Assembly (NCBI GenBank): GCA_003646525.1
Contig: QMKU01000016.1
Location: 1-11,880, forward strand
Reading direction: 5' to 3'
DNA from: Campylobacterota bacterium
GTDB lineage: Bacteria > Campylobacterota > Campylobacteria > Campylobacterales > Sulfurovaceae
DNA length: 11,880 nucleotides
In this document: in pieces, positions 6,755 through 11,880 of the stretch
Layout: each line of letters begins with the position of its first letter
How positions within the stretch are numbered: the first letter of the stretch is position 1
The notes under the pieces: generated by a model
Seen by the model: only the letters and a program-made list of their open reading frames with translations
The model's database searches: none
Told to the model about the DNA's origin: nothing
Made by a program: the position numbers and the translations under genes

Positions 6755-7736
6755 CAAGAAGATTCTTCTTGCCTACTCTGCTGGCATTGACTCTTCGGCA
6801 CTTTTTTTTATGCTAATAGAGGCAGAGATCTCTTTTGATATTGCACTTGTCAATTATGGCACAAGAGCACAAAGCGATGTAGAGGAGAAACATGCCATTG
6901 CCTTGGGCAAAAAATATAATCTCAAAGCCTATACGATCAAAGCACCTCTATGGAAAAGGCACTTTGAAGCCAACGCCAGAACATTCCGTTATAATTTTTT
7001 CGAGAGACTGATCTGTGAACACAACTACGATACCCTGATCACTGCCCATCAACTCAACGATCAACTTGAGTGGTTTTTGATGCGCTTGACCAAAGGAGCA
7101 GGGGTTTCTGAGCTGATCGGTCTTGAGCCACTAACCGCAAGAAATACTACAGATGGAAAACCCTATATCCTTGTAAGACCTCTACTCAAACAGAGTAAAG
7201 CGGAACTATTGCACTATTTAGAAAGAAATAATTATACCTATTTTGTCGATGAGAGCAACCAAGATAAAAGATTTGAACGAAATCAATTTAGGCAGGAATT
7301 CAGTGATCCCCTGCTTGCCAAGTATCACGATGGCATCAAAAGAAGTTTTTCTTATCTACATGATGACAAAGAGAGGTTACTGAGTGGCATTGAGTGCATC
7401 TTCATCCAAGATGAACTTAGGGTTCTCAGCCTCAAGAGCCCCAAGCTCAGAGCCAAAGCTGCCGATCTGACACTCAAAGAACTCGGATATCTACTCTCTA
7501 GCAATCAACGCAAAGAGATAGAACAAAAAGATAGTATAGTTATCGGAGGTAAATGGGCTGTAGTCTATCAAGATCACCGACTCTATATTGCACCTTTTCT
7601 TACTATCTCTATGCCTAAAAAATTCAAAGAGCTCTCCCGAGTCTCCAATCTACCCATCAAAATCAGACCTTATTGCTATGCCAAGGGGATGGCACCCGTA
7701 AAAGTTACAGCTACCTATGGATCAGAATACTCCTAA
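6729..7736 (+). CDS. tilS: tRNA(Ile)-lysidine synthase TilS
   Basis: TilS modifies C34 of the AUA-reading tRNA-Ile to lysidine using ATP and lysine. The 335-residue protein lacks the extended C-terminal domain of E. coli TilS, as usual for Campylobacterota. The PP-loop near the N-terminus reads SAGIDSSA (residues 17-24), with Ala where most members have the second Gly of SGGxDS. Then come HQLNDQLEWFLMRLTKGAG (the family's HHxxDQAET-like and RLxRGxG-like region) and RPLL with KAEL. NQFRQEF corresponds to the family's RNxxR motif. The start is TTG at 6729, inside the end of rimO. The last 12 or so residues (VTATYGSEYS) are not recognisable. The function is essential, so intactness is expected. 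Confidence 0.92.
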   Translation: MQHFTQLVNKKILLAYSAGIDSSALFFMLIEAEISFDIALVNYGTRAQSDVEEKHAIALGKKYNLKAYTIKAPLWKRHFEANARTFRYNFFERLICEHNYDTLITAHQLNDQLEWFLMRLTKGAGVSELIGLEPLTARNTTDGKPYILVRPLLKQSKAELLHYLERNNYTYFVDESNQDKRFERNQFRQEFSDPLLAKYHDGIKRSFSYLHDDKERLLSGIECIFIQDELRVLSLKSPKLRAKAADLTLKELGYLLSSNQRKEIEQKDSIVIGGKWAVVYQDHRLYIAPFLTISMPKKFKELSRVSNLPIKIRPYCYAKGMAPVKVTATYGSEYS

Positions 7737-7906
7737 TTGGTGATTTGATATTTGCAATATAAGCACTACTATAATCAATCACCTCTATATGCTTTTGGTT
7801 CCTTCTAAAAAATCCTGCGTCATATTGGTATATTTGTTCTTGGGAGGTTCCTAAAATACCGATTGTACTCAATATGTGGAAAGATGCAAAATACTTCAGG
7901 ATGCCA

Positions 7907-7915
7907 TGATATAAT
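7907..7915 (+). promoter_or_regulatory. Extended -10 promoter for the small gene at 7947
   Basis: TGATATAAT at 7907-7915 is a consensus extended -10 element. Transcription would start near 7922, leaving a leader of about 25 bases that carries the AAAAGGGAG ribosome site. The 7737-7906 stretch before it holds a GGTGATT/AATCACC inverted pair (7739-7745 and 7777-7783) with a 31-base loop, and no gene that I can support. Confidence 0.6.
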
Positions 7916-7940
7916 ACTTAAACTTAAAAAAAGGGAGATG

Positions 7941-7983
7941 TTAAATATGTTAAAAAAAGATACATTAAATATGTTAAAAAAAA
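7941..7983 (+). repeat. 24-base tandem duplication covering the start of the small gene
   Basis: TTAAATATGTTAAAAAAA occurs at 7941-7958 and again at 7965-7982, a 24-base period. In protein terms this repeats LNMLKK every eight codons, in frame, and gives two ATG codons (7947 and 7971) in identical context. The second copy ends in a run of eight A, a possible slippage site. Confidence 0.8.
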
Positions 7984-8288
7984 TTGCAAATACCGAAATA
8001 CTTTTCGATAAATTAGTAGAATCAGCCAAAGAGAAAGCGGACGATAGAAGGCAAATACTTCTTGCTAAAAAGATGTATCTCATCAAAAATGAAGAGAGTA
8101 TCAGACAGGCAAGAGAAGCAGGATACACCTACTCGATGATCGCTATGGCTGCGACAGCTGAGTTGTTGGAAATGGATATCCCCAAAAGCTTTATAACAAA
8201 GAAAAAAGATGGTGAAGAGGTGACAGTAGAGACAGGCATTAGACCTGGTGAGATCATAAGGATTTGTGAACCCAAAGGTGAAGAGTAG
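7947..8288 (+). CDS. Small hypothetical protein, predicted helical, possible helix-turn-helix
   Basis: I do not recognise this 113-residue protein. I chose the ATG at 7947 because the GGGAG ribosome site (7933-7937) lies nine bases ahead; an ATG at 7938 is too close to it, and one at 7971 sits in the duplicated start. The protein is highly charged and mostly helical to about residue 80. The segment NEESIRQAREAGYTYSMIAMAATAELL has the look of a helix-turn-helix (Ala-Gly turn, then YSMIA), followed by PKSF and a polar tail with GEEVTVETG and RICEPKGEE. There is no signal peptide or membrane helix. It has its own extended -10 promoter. It lies between tilS and a truncated thioredoxin-like gene on the other strand, so it may have arrived with the event that removed that gene. 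A DNA-binding role is only a guess. Confidence 0.65.
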   Translation: MLKKDTLNMLKKIANTEILFDKLVESAKEKADDRRQILLAKKMYLIKNEESIRQAREAGYTYSMIAMAATAELLEMDIPKSFITKKKDGEEVTVETGIRPGEIIRICEPKGEE

Positions 8289-8299
8289 ATCACTGGAGA

Positions 8300-8399
8300 G
8301 ACTACTTTGTAATAGAGCTTTGTCATACTCTTCTAGCCAAGAGATATGAGAAGCTACGGTAAAAGAAAAAAGTAGAAGAGATAGTAGTGCCACTCTCAC
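8300..8399 (-). pseudogene. N-terminal stub of a periplasmic thioredoxin-like protein
   Basis: A GTG at 8399-8397 shares its first base with the stop of the cytochrome c peroxidase gene (TAGTG, a coupling arrangement). The frame begins with a clear signal peptide (MRVALLSLLLFSFTVAS) followed by HISWLEEYDKALLQ, the usual opening of periplasmic thioredoxin-fold proteins before their CxxC. After about residue 32 the resemblance stops. The frame stays open to 8022, but there it runs antisense through the small gene at 7947-8288 and has no thioredoxin features. I infer truncation by deletion or insertion near 8300. The exact junction cannot be placed by eye. The alternative is that the whole 125-codon frame is real, which the antisense overlap makes unlikely. 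Confidence 0.5.
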
Positions 8400-9481
8400 T
8401 ATTTTATCTCATACTCTACTAACTCACCATCGAGACTCTTCAAGAACTCTACAACCTCATCGATCTGCGCAGGGGTAAACTCATCTCCCATCTGATATTT
8501 ACTCATAATTCTCACCACTTCTTTGAGATCTTTTATGGAGCCATTGTGAAAGTATGGAGCGGTCTTGGAGATATTACGCAAGATGGGAACACGAAACATT
8601 AGATTGTCATTGCGCCCCATAAAGTTACCCAAGTTTTCAAAAGGAAATGGATTCTCTTTAATTTTTAGATCTGGATCTAGCGTGATACCCATATAGTCAG
8701 AGAAGTATTTTCGTAGAGGAAATTTTTGGACAGTCTGTCCACCAACACTTGTACTATTATGGCATCCCTTGCACCCTTTGGTTATAAACAGAGCCATTCC
8801 TCGTTTAGCTTTAGCACTCAACGCACTATTATCTCCCTCCAAAAATCTATCATAGTCACCATGTGTTAGTAGAGTTCTCTCATATGCTCCTATGGCTCTT
8901 CTTGCATTTGTGAAATTTATATCTGCAGCAAAAACCTCTTGAAACTTCGCTACATAACTAGAGGACCCTTTGAGTCTCTGCACTACTTCACTAGGAGTCA
9001 TATTCATCTCAAATGGTGCTTGTATCGGTCCTCCTGCTTGCTCTTCTACATCTTTGGCTCGTCCATCCCAAAATTGAAATTTGGCTAGAGCTGCGTTTAG
9101 AACAGTTGGGGAGTTGAGATGAAAAGGATTTGCTCTACCTTGATGACCAACAGCAACTGCAAGATTATCATCTCCACCCTCATCTAGCAGATGACAAGAG
9201 GCACAAGATATATCTCCATCTTTTGATAGTATCTTTTCATTAAATAACTCTTTGCCTAAAGCTATCTTTTGTGGGGTCATAGGGTTATTCGGGTTATCTA
9301 CCACCTTCAAAAGCTCCCCATATGTAGTCGGTACAGGTAGCATGCTAGTAGACAATGCCCTATGACGAAGCTCATCATCACTATAAACCTTTGATTTTTT
9401 TTTAGGTATTATCAGAGGAAGTGATATTAATATGCTTAATACTAAAAATGTAAAAGTAAGAGGGTGTAGCAGTCGTTTCAT
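8399..9481 (-). CDS. Di-heme cytochrome c peroxidase (CcpA/MauG family)
   Basis: This periplasmic enzyme reduces hydrogen peroxide to water with electrons from c-type cytochromes. It has 360 residues, of which 1-25 form an uncleaved anchor or signal (KRLLHPLTFTFLVLSILISLPLII seen as a basic start plus hydrophobic core). Heme sites are CASCH (93-97) and CKGCH (237-241). Family landmarks are NSPTVLNA, FWDGRA (about 137-142), GPIQAPFEMN and the C-terminal APYFHNGSIKDLKE. The start at 9481 has an AAGGAT ribosome site. It is followed directly by the coupled thioredoxin-like stub. Together with nosZ the gene fits a microaerobic or anaerobic respiring cell that meets peroxide. MauG-type functions are possible within the family, but the peroxidase role is more likely. 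Confidence 0.92.
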   Translation of the reverse strand: MKRLLHPLTFTFLVLSILISLPLIIPKKKSKVYSDDELRHRALSTSMLPVPTTYGELLKVVDNPNNPMTPQKIALGKELFNEKILSKDGDISCASCHLLDEGGDDNLAVAVGHQGRANPFHLNSPTVLNAALAKFQFWDGRAKDVEEQAGGPIQAPFEMNMTPSEVVQRLKGSSSYVAKFQEVFAADINFTNARRAIGAYERTLLTHGDYDRFLEGDNSALSAKAKRGMALFITKGCKGCHNSTSVGGQTVQKFPLRKYFSDYMGITLDPDLKIKENPFPFENLGNFMGRNDNLMFRVPILRNISKTAPYFHNGSIKDLKEVVRIMSKYQMGDEFTPAQIDEVVEFLKSLDGELVEYEIK

Positions 9482-9530
9482 GATGTTATCCTTATATTAT
9501 CTATATTCCAAAAGTCTCTTTAGCTTTCTG

Positions 9531-9686
9531 TTAAAACCCTCTCCCGTCTTCTATGGTTGCCAAGAGTCCATACTCTACATTACTAACTAATACATCTATT
9601 TTACCCTCTTTTTTTATAATAGTACCAACTGTTGATTTGATGGAGTCTGTTTTGGTGACATCTATTATAGATATTATTAAGATTTT
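9531..9686 (-). pseudogene. Remnant of a short-chain dehydrogenase (SDR)
   Basis: A minus-strand frame, open between two stops, reads DVTKTDSIKSTVGTIIKKEG then KIDVLVSNVEYGLLATIEDG, and stops with TAA at 9533-9531. It aligns by eye with the classical SDR stretch where DVT is followed by a helix and then by IDVLVNNAGYG (strand 4 and the NNAG motif). Here NNAG is degraded to SNVE. The Rossmann glycine motif before it and the YxxxK active site after it are missing. It is a middle fragment of a former enzyme, not a gene. Confidence 0.75.
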
Positions 9687-9970
9687 TTAGAGTTGATTGT
9701 GGATATTCTTCTCTTGTCCCTGCATATACTATTATTTTAATATTTACATTCAGTGCCTATGCAAGATTTAGAAGAAAGAAAATATCCATCTGGAGAGTTT
9801 TTGTATGGTTTACAGAAGTTGCTTTTACTATTTGGATATCTCTTATGAGTGTAATTCAATTTAACTATACTTTGTCAAGCACTCATCTAAGCTTCAGTGA
9901 AGTTGTTTTCTTTATCTTGCTTGTTTTTGTAAATTTGATGATGTTGAAGAGTATATTTTCAAAATCTTAG
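9671..9970 (+). pseudogene. C-terminal fragment of an unknown membrane protein
   Basis: A frame of 99 codons is open from a stop at 9668-9670 to TAG at 9968-9970, with no ATG, GTG or TTG in a plausible start position at its beginning. It encodes a hydrophobic stretch (VPAYTIILIFTFSAYARFRR), a basic turn, a second (WFTEVAFTIWISLMSVI), and a third (FSEVVFFILLVFVNLMML). This looks like a three-helix tail of an inner-membrane protein whose start was lost. It abuts the SDR remnant on the opposite strand at about 9671-9686, which may mark the recombination junction. The family is unknown. Bases 9971-10076 are AT-rich with no gene. Confidence 0.45.
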
Positions 9971-10076
9971 ATGCAAGTATGCAAAAACTAGGTAATCCCA
10001 ATAATCTCTAATAGAATCATTATTAATATTTATACTTATATAATAAGTTAATAAATATAAATTAATAAAATTTAGA

Positions 10077-10082
10077 TATAAT
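10077..10082 (+). promoter_or_regulatory. -10 element for the DUF302 gene
   Basis: TATAAT at 10077-10082 is a perfect -10, 32 bases ahead of the ATG at 10115. The upstream 40 bases are almost pure A and T with no recognisable -35. Confidence 0.55.
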
Positions 10083-10114
10083 TTATGACTGAAAATATAT
10101 ATCAAAGGAAAAAG

Positions 10115-10705
10115 ATGAATTTATTGAAGAGTATTTTAGCTTTTATAGGCGGTACAATTCTCGTTCTAGGAGTTGTGGCATATATAAAGTTTGATCTAGG
10201 TGACCGAATGGCAAAAGCTTCAAAGCTTGATCCCAAGGCAATGGGTGCATATATGACTATGTTTGATGCGGTACTTACTACAGGTAGAGCTACTGATGCA
10301 ATGGTCAGAAGAGTGAAGATCGACCCTGATGTTTCCACCGAAGAAGTAGTGGAGGCAATGGAAAGTATTGCTACTGATGCCAATATGCTTCAGGTTGGTG
10401 ATTCTCGTATGGCTGAAGAGCTTGATCATAATGGAAAAAGACAAAGGTATATCAGAATTTTACACTATTGTAGCCCAAGTATAGCCAAACAGTTTATTGA
10501 TTACTCGCTTGCATTTGGTGCTTTTATGCCATGTAGGATACTGATAGTAGAAGATAAAAATGGCGATAGATGGCTGATAACAATGGCAATGGAGCTTATG
10601 CTATTTGGTGGACACACACTACCCCCTGAAATGATGAAAAAAGCAGAACATGTAAGAAGCACTATGTACAAGATGATGGATCTTGCAGCAAAAGGCGACT
10701 TTTAA
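10115..10705 (+). CDS. Membrane-anchored DUF302 family protein
   Basis: A 196-residue protein. The ATG at 10115 follows an AAAGGA site; an earlier ATG at 10085 is in frame but sits almost on the -10 element. Residues 4-24 (LKSILAFIGGTILVLGVVAY) form a single N-terminal membrane anchor or signal, so the domain is probably periplasmic. A helical linker covers about 30-90. The C-terminal part (about 105-196) has the DUF302 pattern: ILHYCSPSIAKQF, then GAFMPCRILIVEDKNGDRW, then GGHTLPPEM and a helical end with the conserved AAKGDF. His and Cys in HYC and the Cys in MPCR are candidate ligands. Forms of this family are common in sulfur-oxidising bacteria, but the biochemical role is not known. It stands alone in a region with decayed genes and repeats. 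Confidence 0.75.
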   Translation: MNLLKSILAFIGGTILVLGVVAYIKFDLGDRMAKASKLDPKAMGAYMTMFDAVLTTGRATDAMVRRVKIDPDVSTEEVVEAMESIATDANMLQVGDSRMAEELDHNGKRQRYIRILHYCSPSIAKQFIDYSLAFGAFMPCRILIVEDKNGDRWLITMAMELMLFGGHTLPPEMMKKAEHVRSTMYKMMDLAAKGDF

Positions 10706-10795
10706 TCACTGTGACTATTTAGCAATCCTGCTCTTGGTCTTCTTGGTATTGTTTGACCTTTTTGTTTTTGGCAACACATTAGAGTAAGTGCGATG

Positions 10796-10891
10796 CCAAG
10801 TCTTAAAGATAATTTCTCTATAATTACACTGCTCAGATACCATTGAGTATCAAGAGGTGGTTTTCGTCTAGCCTTGTAGGCGATCAACTTT
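10796..10891 (+). repeat. Structured repeat, copy A
   Basis: This is one of two copies of a roughly 100-base element in the same orientation. The centre, 10820-10858, is identical over 39 bases to copy B. It contains a first hairpin (GATAC/GTATC with an outer CTC/GAG, loop CATTGA). A variable second hairpin follows (TCGTCTA pairing with TAGGCGA, one G-T pair), then AACTTT. A further outer stem GTGGTTTT/AAAACCAC (10857-10864 and 10892-10899) encloses the second hairpin. TATAAT at 10818-10823 could start a transcript just ahead of the hairpins. Small RNA, transposon end or miniature element are all possible. Confidence 0.6.
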
Positions 10892-10971
10892 AAAACCACT
10901 TTCAATTATTAATTTTATTTTATTTTTTTACTATATCATTAATCTTTTTACATTACAATACCACATCTTGA

Positions 10972-10987
10972 TATACCAAATGGTATA
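10972..10987. repeat. Perfect 16-base palindrome-like site
   Basis: TATACCAAATGGTATA has seven-base arms around a central AA. It lies in the gene-free stretch between the two structured repeats. It resembles a dimeric repressor operator, but no promoter or adjacent regulator gene identifies a partner. Confidence 0.5.
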
Positions 10988-11027
10988 GGGGAGTATCTCT
11001 TAGATATTTACTCGCAGGTGGCTGAAT

Positions 11028-11057
11028 AGCATCGCACAGCCGTACCAAAGCGGTGCT
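11028..11057. repeat. Hairpin just upstream of structured repeat B
   Basis: AGCATCGC (11028-11035) pairs with GCGGTGCT (11050-11057) over eight positions with one G-T, leaving a 14-base loop. GGCTG (11020-11024) and CAGCC (11037-11041) offer a competing stem. It is one of several hairpins in the 10706-11180 stretch, which has no supported gene. Confidence 0.45.
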
Positions 11058-11074
11058 AACTCTACTTTTCTTAA

Positions 11075-11176
11075 CCTAGTTTTAAAGACGATTTCCTCAT
11101 AATTACACTGCTCAGATACCATTGAGTATCAAGAGGTAACCGCTACTCGCTCGGTTCATAATGAGCGACCAACTTT
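11075..11176 (+). repeat. Structured repeat, copy B, ending in a terminator-like T run
   Basis: The second copy of the element, 279 bases from copy A. Bases 11099-11137 are identical to the 39-base core of A, and the preceding 24 bases match at 17. The second hairpin differs in sequence but is kept: TCGCTC pairs perfectly with GAGCGA (11148-11153 and 11164-11169). Both copies then continue with (C/T)CAACTTT. Here six T follow, so the hairpin plus T run could end a plus-strand transcript. It ends five bases before the stop of the DUF5131 gene on the other strand. Confidence 0.6.
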
Positions 11177-11180
11177 TTTA

Positions 11181-11880
11181 CTATCCAAGCAGACTTTGAT
11201 TAATAGCCTCAGGTATCTCATCATATATTTTACCCTCTAAAACTCTACCATTTTTCTTTTTATTAACTCCTCCCCACTGTTTAAAGAAAAAAAGTATATT
11301 TTCATCTTGGCATCTATCCCTAACCTCTATTGCCCATTCTGCTTGCATCTCTCTAGCTCCATAGCCACTCTCTCCACCCACAATAACCCAATCAATACCA
11401 TCATAGTTGAGTCTATCTACAGAGTCAATCAGTGGCTCTACAGATAAAAATTTTATCTTTGCATCTATATCTCTGAGGTAATCCACTCTACCTACATAGT
11501 CATTGGCTTCTACTGTGACACCCATCCAGATATTATCTGTCCATTTGAGCTTGTCTGCTATATTCACGAGTCTTTCAGGTCTTTTAGTAAGCACTTGAAA
11601 AGTATGCCAATGAGCCCTGTTCATCACTTCAAATATCTGTATAATATATTCATCGGGTATATCTTTATGAAATATATCGCTCATAGAGTTTACAAATATC
11701 ATTTGGGGTTTTTTCATCATGAGAGGTTTTTCTAGGTTATGCTTTTGAAGTGTCACCTCAAAGCCATTTTCATAACCTCGTGTTCCCATAGCTTGTAGGC
11801 GTTTTGCCATGCGTTCTGCGTAGCAGTTGTCACAGCCTCTACTGATTTTGTTGCATCCTGAGACGGGATTCCATGTGGAC
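11181..11880 (-). CDS. DUF5131 (phage Gp37/Gp68 family) protein, start beyond right edge
   Basis: The frame is open from the right edge to a stop at 11181, giving 232 residues; the first few residues of the protein are probably missing. The visible N-terminus reads STWNPVSGCNKISRGCDNCY AERMAKRL, which is the family's diagnostic Cys region, with cysteines at 9, 16 and 19 of the visible part (CX6CX2C). Further landmarks are IFVNSMSDIFH, HTFQVLTKRPER, IWMGVTVE, KFLSVEPL, WVIVGGESG and FFFKQWGG. The pattern of three cysteines and a TIM-barrel-like series of strands suggests a radical-SAM-like iron-sulfur protein, but its reaction is unknown. It is common in phages and mobile islands, often beside a TcmP (three-Cys-motif partner) gene, which would lie to the right. 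An internal ATG at 11810 would lose the cysteines and is not the start. Confidence 0.88.
   Translation of the reverse strand, partial: STWNPVSGCNKISRGCDNCYAERMAKRLQAMGTRGYENGFEVTLQKHNLEKPLMMKKPQMIFVNSMSDIFHKDIPDEYIIQIFEVMNRAHWHTFQVLTKRPERLVNIADKLKWTDNIWMGVTVEANDYVGRVDYLRDIDAKIKFLSVEPLIDSVDRLNYDGIDWVIVGGESGYGAREMQAEWAIEVRDRCQDENILFFFKQWGGVNKKKNGRVLEGKIYDEIPEAINQSLLG

Noticed and set aside
7711..7917. A 68-codon minus-strand open frame (GILGTSQEQIYQYDAGFF and onward) across the tilS end and the following spacer
   Set aside because: No start codon, no family recognised, and it overlaps tilS antisense. It might be a decayed gene, but nothing supports that beyond openness.
10702..10905. Minus-strand open frames across repeat A (67 codons, and a 42-codon frame from an ATG at 10843 shared with copy B)
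   Set aside because: The shared beginning (MVSEQCNY) follows from the identical DNA core; the frames diverge completely afterwards, have no ribosome site and no recognisable family. A structured element fits better.
10796..11176. Integron attC sites
   Set aside because: The element is hairpin-rich, but I could not find the GTTRRRY and RYYYAAC core pair at its ends, and the neighbouring genes are not arranged as same-strand cassettes.

Overview
The window looks like a chromosomal stretch from a Campylobacterota (epsilonproteobacterial) sulfur or hydrogen oxidiser, most like Sulfurovum or a close relative. The grounds are a Sec-type clade II nitrous-oxide reductase, a rimO-tilS pair, an OprD/MOMP-like porin, an EI24-family membrane protein, a DUF302 protein, AT-rich spacers, and frequent TTG/GTG starts and extended -10 promoters. 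The genus is inferred from protein character only; no search was run.

Layout, left to right. (1) 1-1047, minus: N-terminal part of nosZ, running off the left edge, behind a promoter with a perfect FNR-type palindrome at exactly class II spacing. (2) 1216-3662, minus: an EI24-like membrane protein, then an arsenic block with its own promoter. In that block arsC is intact, but the translationally coupled permease has at least two frameshifting lesions and is joined at its 3' end to a 33-codon stub of a thioredoxin-like gene. (3) 3847-7736, plus: a porin with promoter and terminator, then the housekeeping pair rimO-tilS (S12 methylthiolation and tRNA-Ile2 lysidine formation), overlapping by 26 bases. 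(4) 7907-8399: a small orphan gene on plus, meeting a truncated thioredoxin-like start on minus. (5) 8399-9481, minus: a di-heme cytochrome c peroxidase. (6) 9482-10084: a gene graveyard with a short-chain dehydrogenase remnant and a C-terminal piece of a membrane protein. (7) 10115-10705, plus: a membrane-anchored DUF302 protein. (8) 10706-11180: a non-coding region with two copies of a structured repeat and other inverted repeats. (9) 11181-11880, minus: a DUF5131 (phage Gp37/Gp68 family) protein with a Cys-rich N-terminus, cut by the right edge.

The functional theme of the intact genes is low-oxygen respiration and periplasmic redox stress (NosZ, cytochrome c peroxidase), envelope transport, and translation fidelity. 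The accessory theme is decay: four or five broken genes lie between intact ones, which suggests repeated insertion and deletion at these spots. I did not find a clearly new multi-gene system. The strongest candidates for something undescribed are the paired structured repeat next to DUF5131 and the small orphan gene at 7947.
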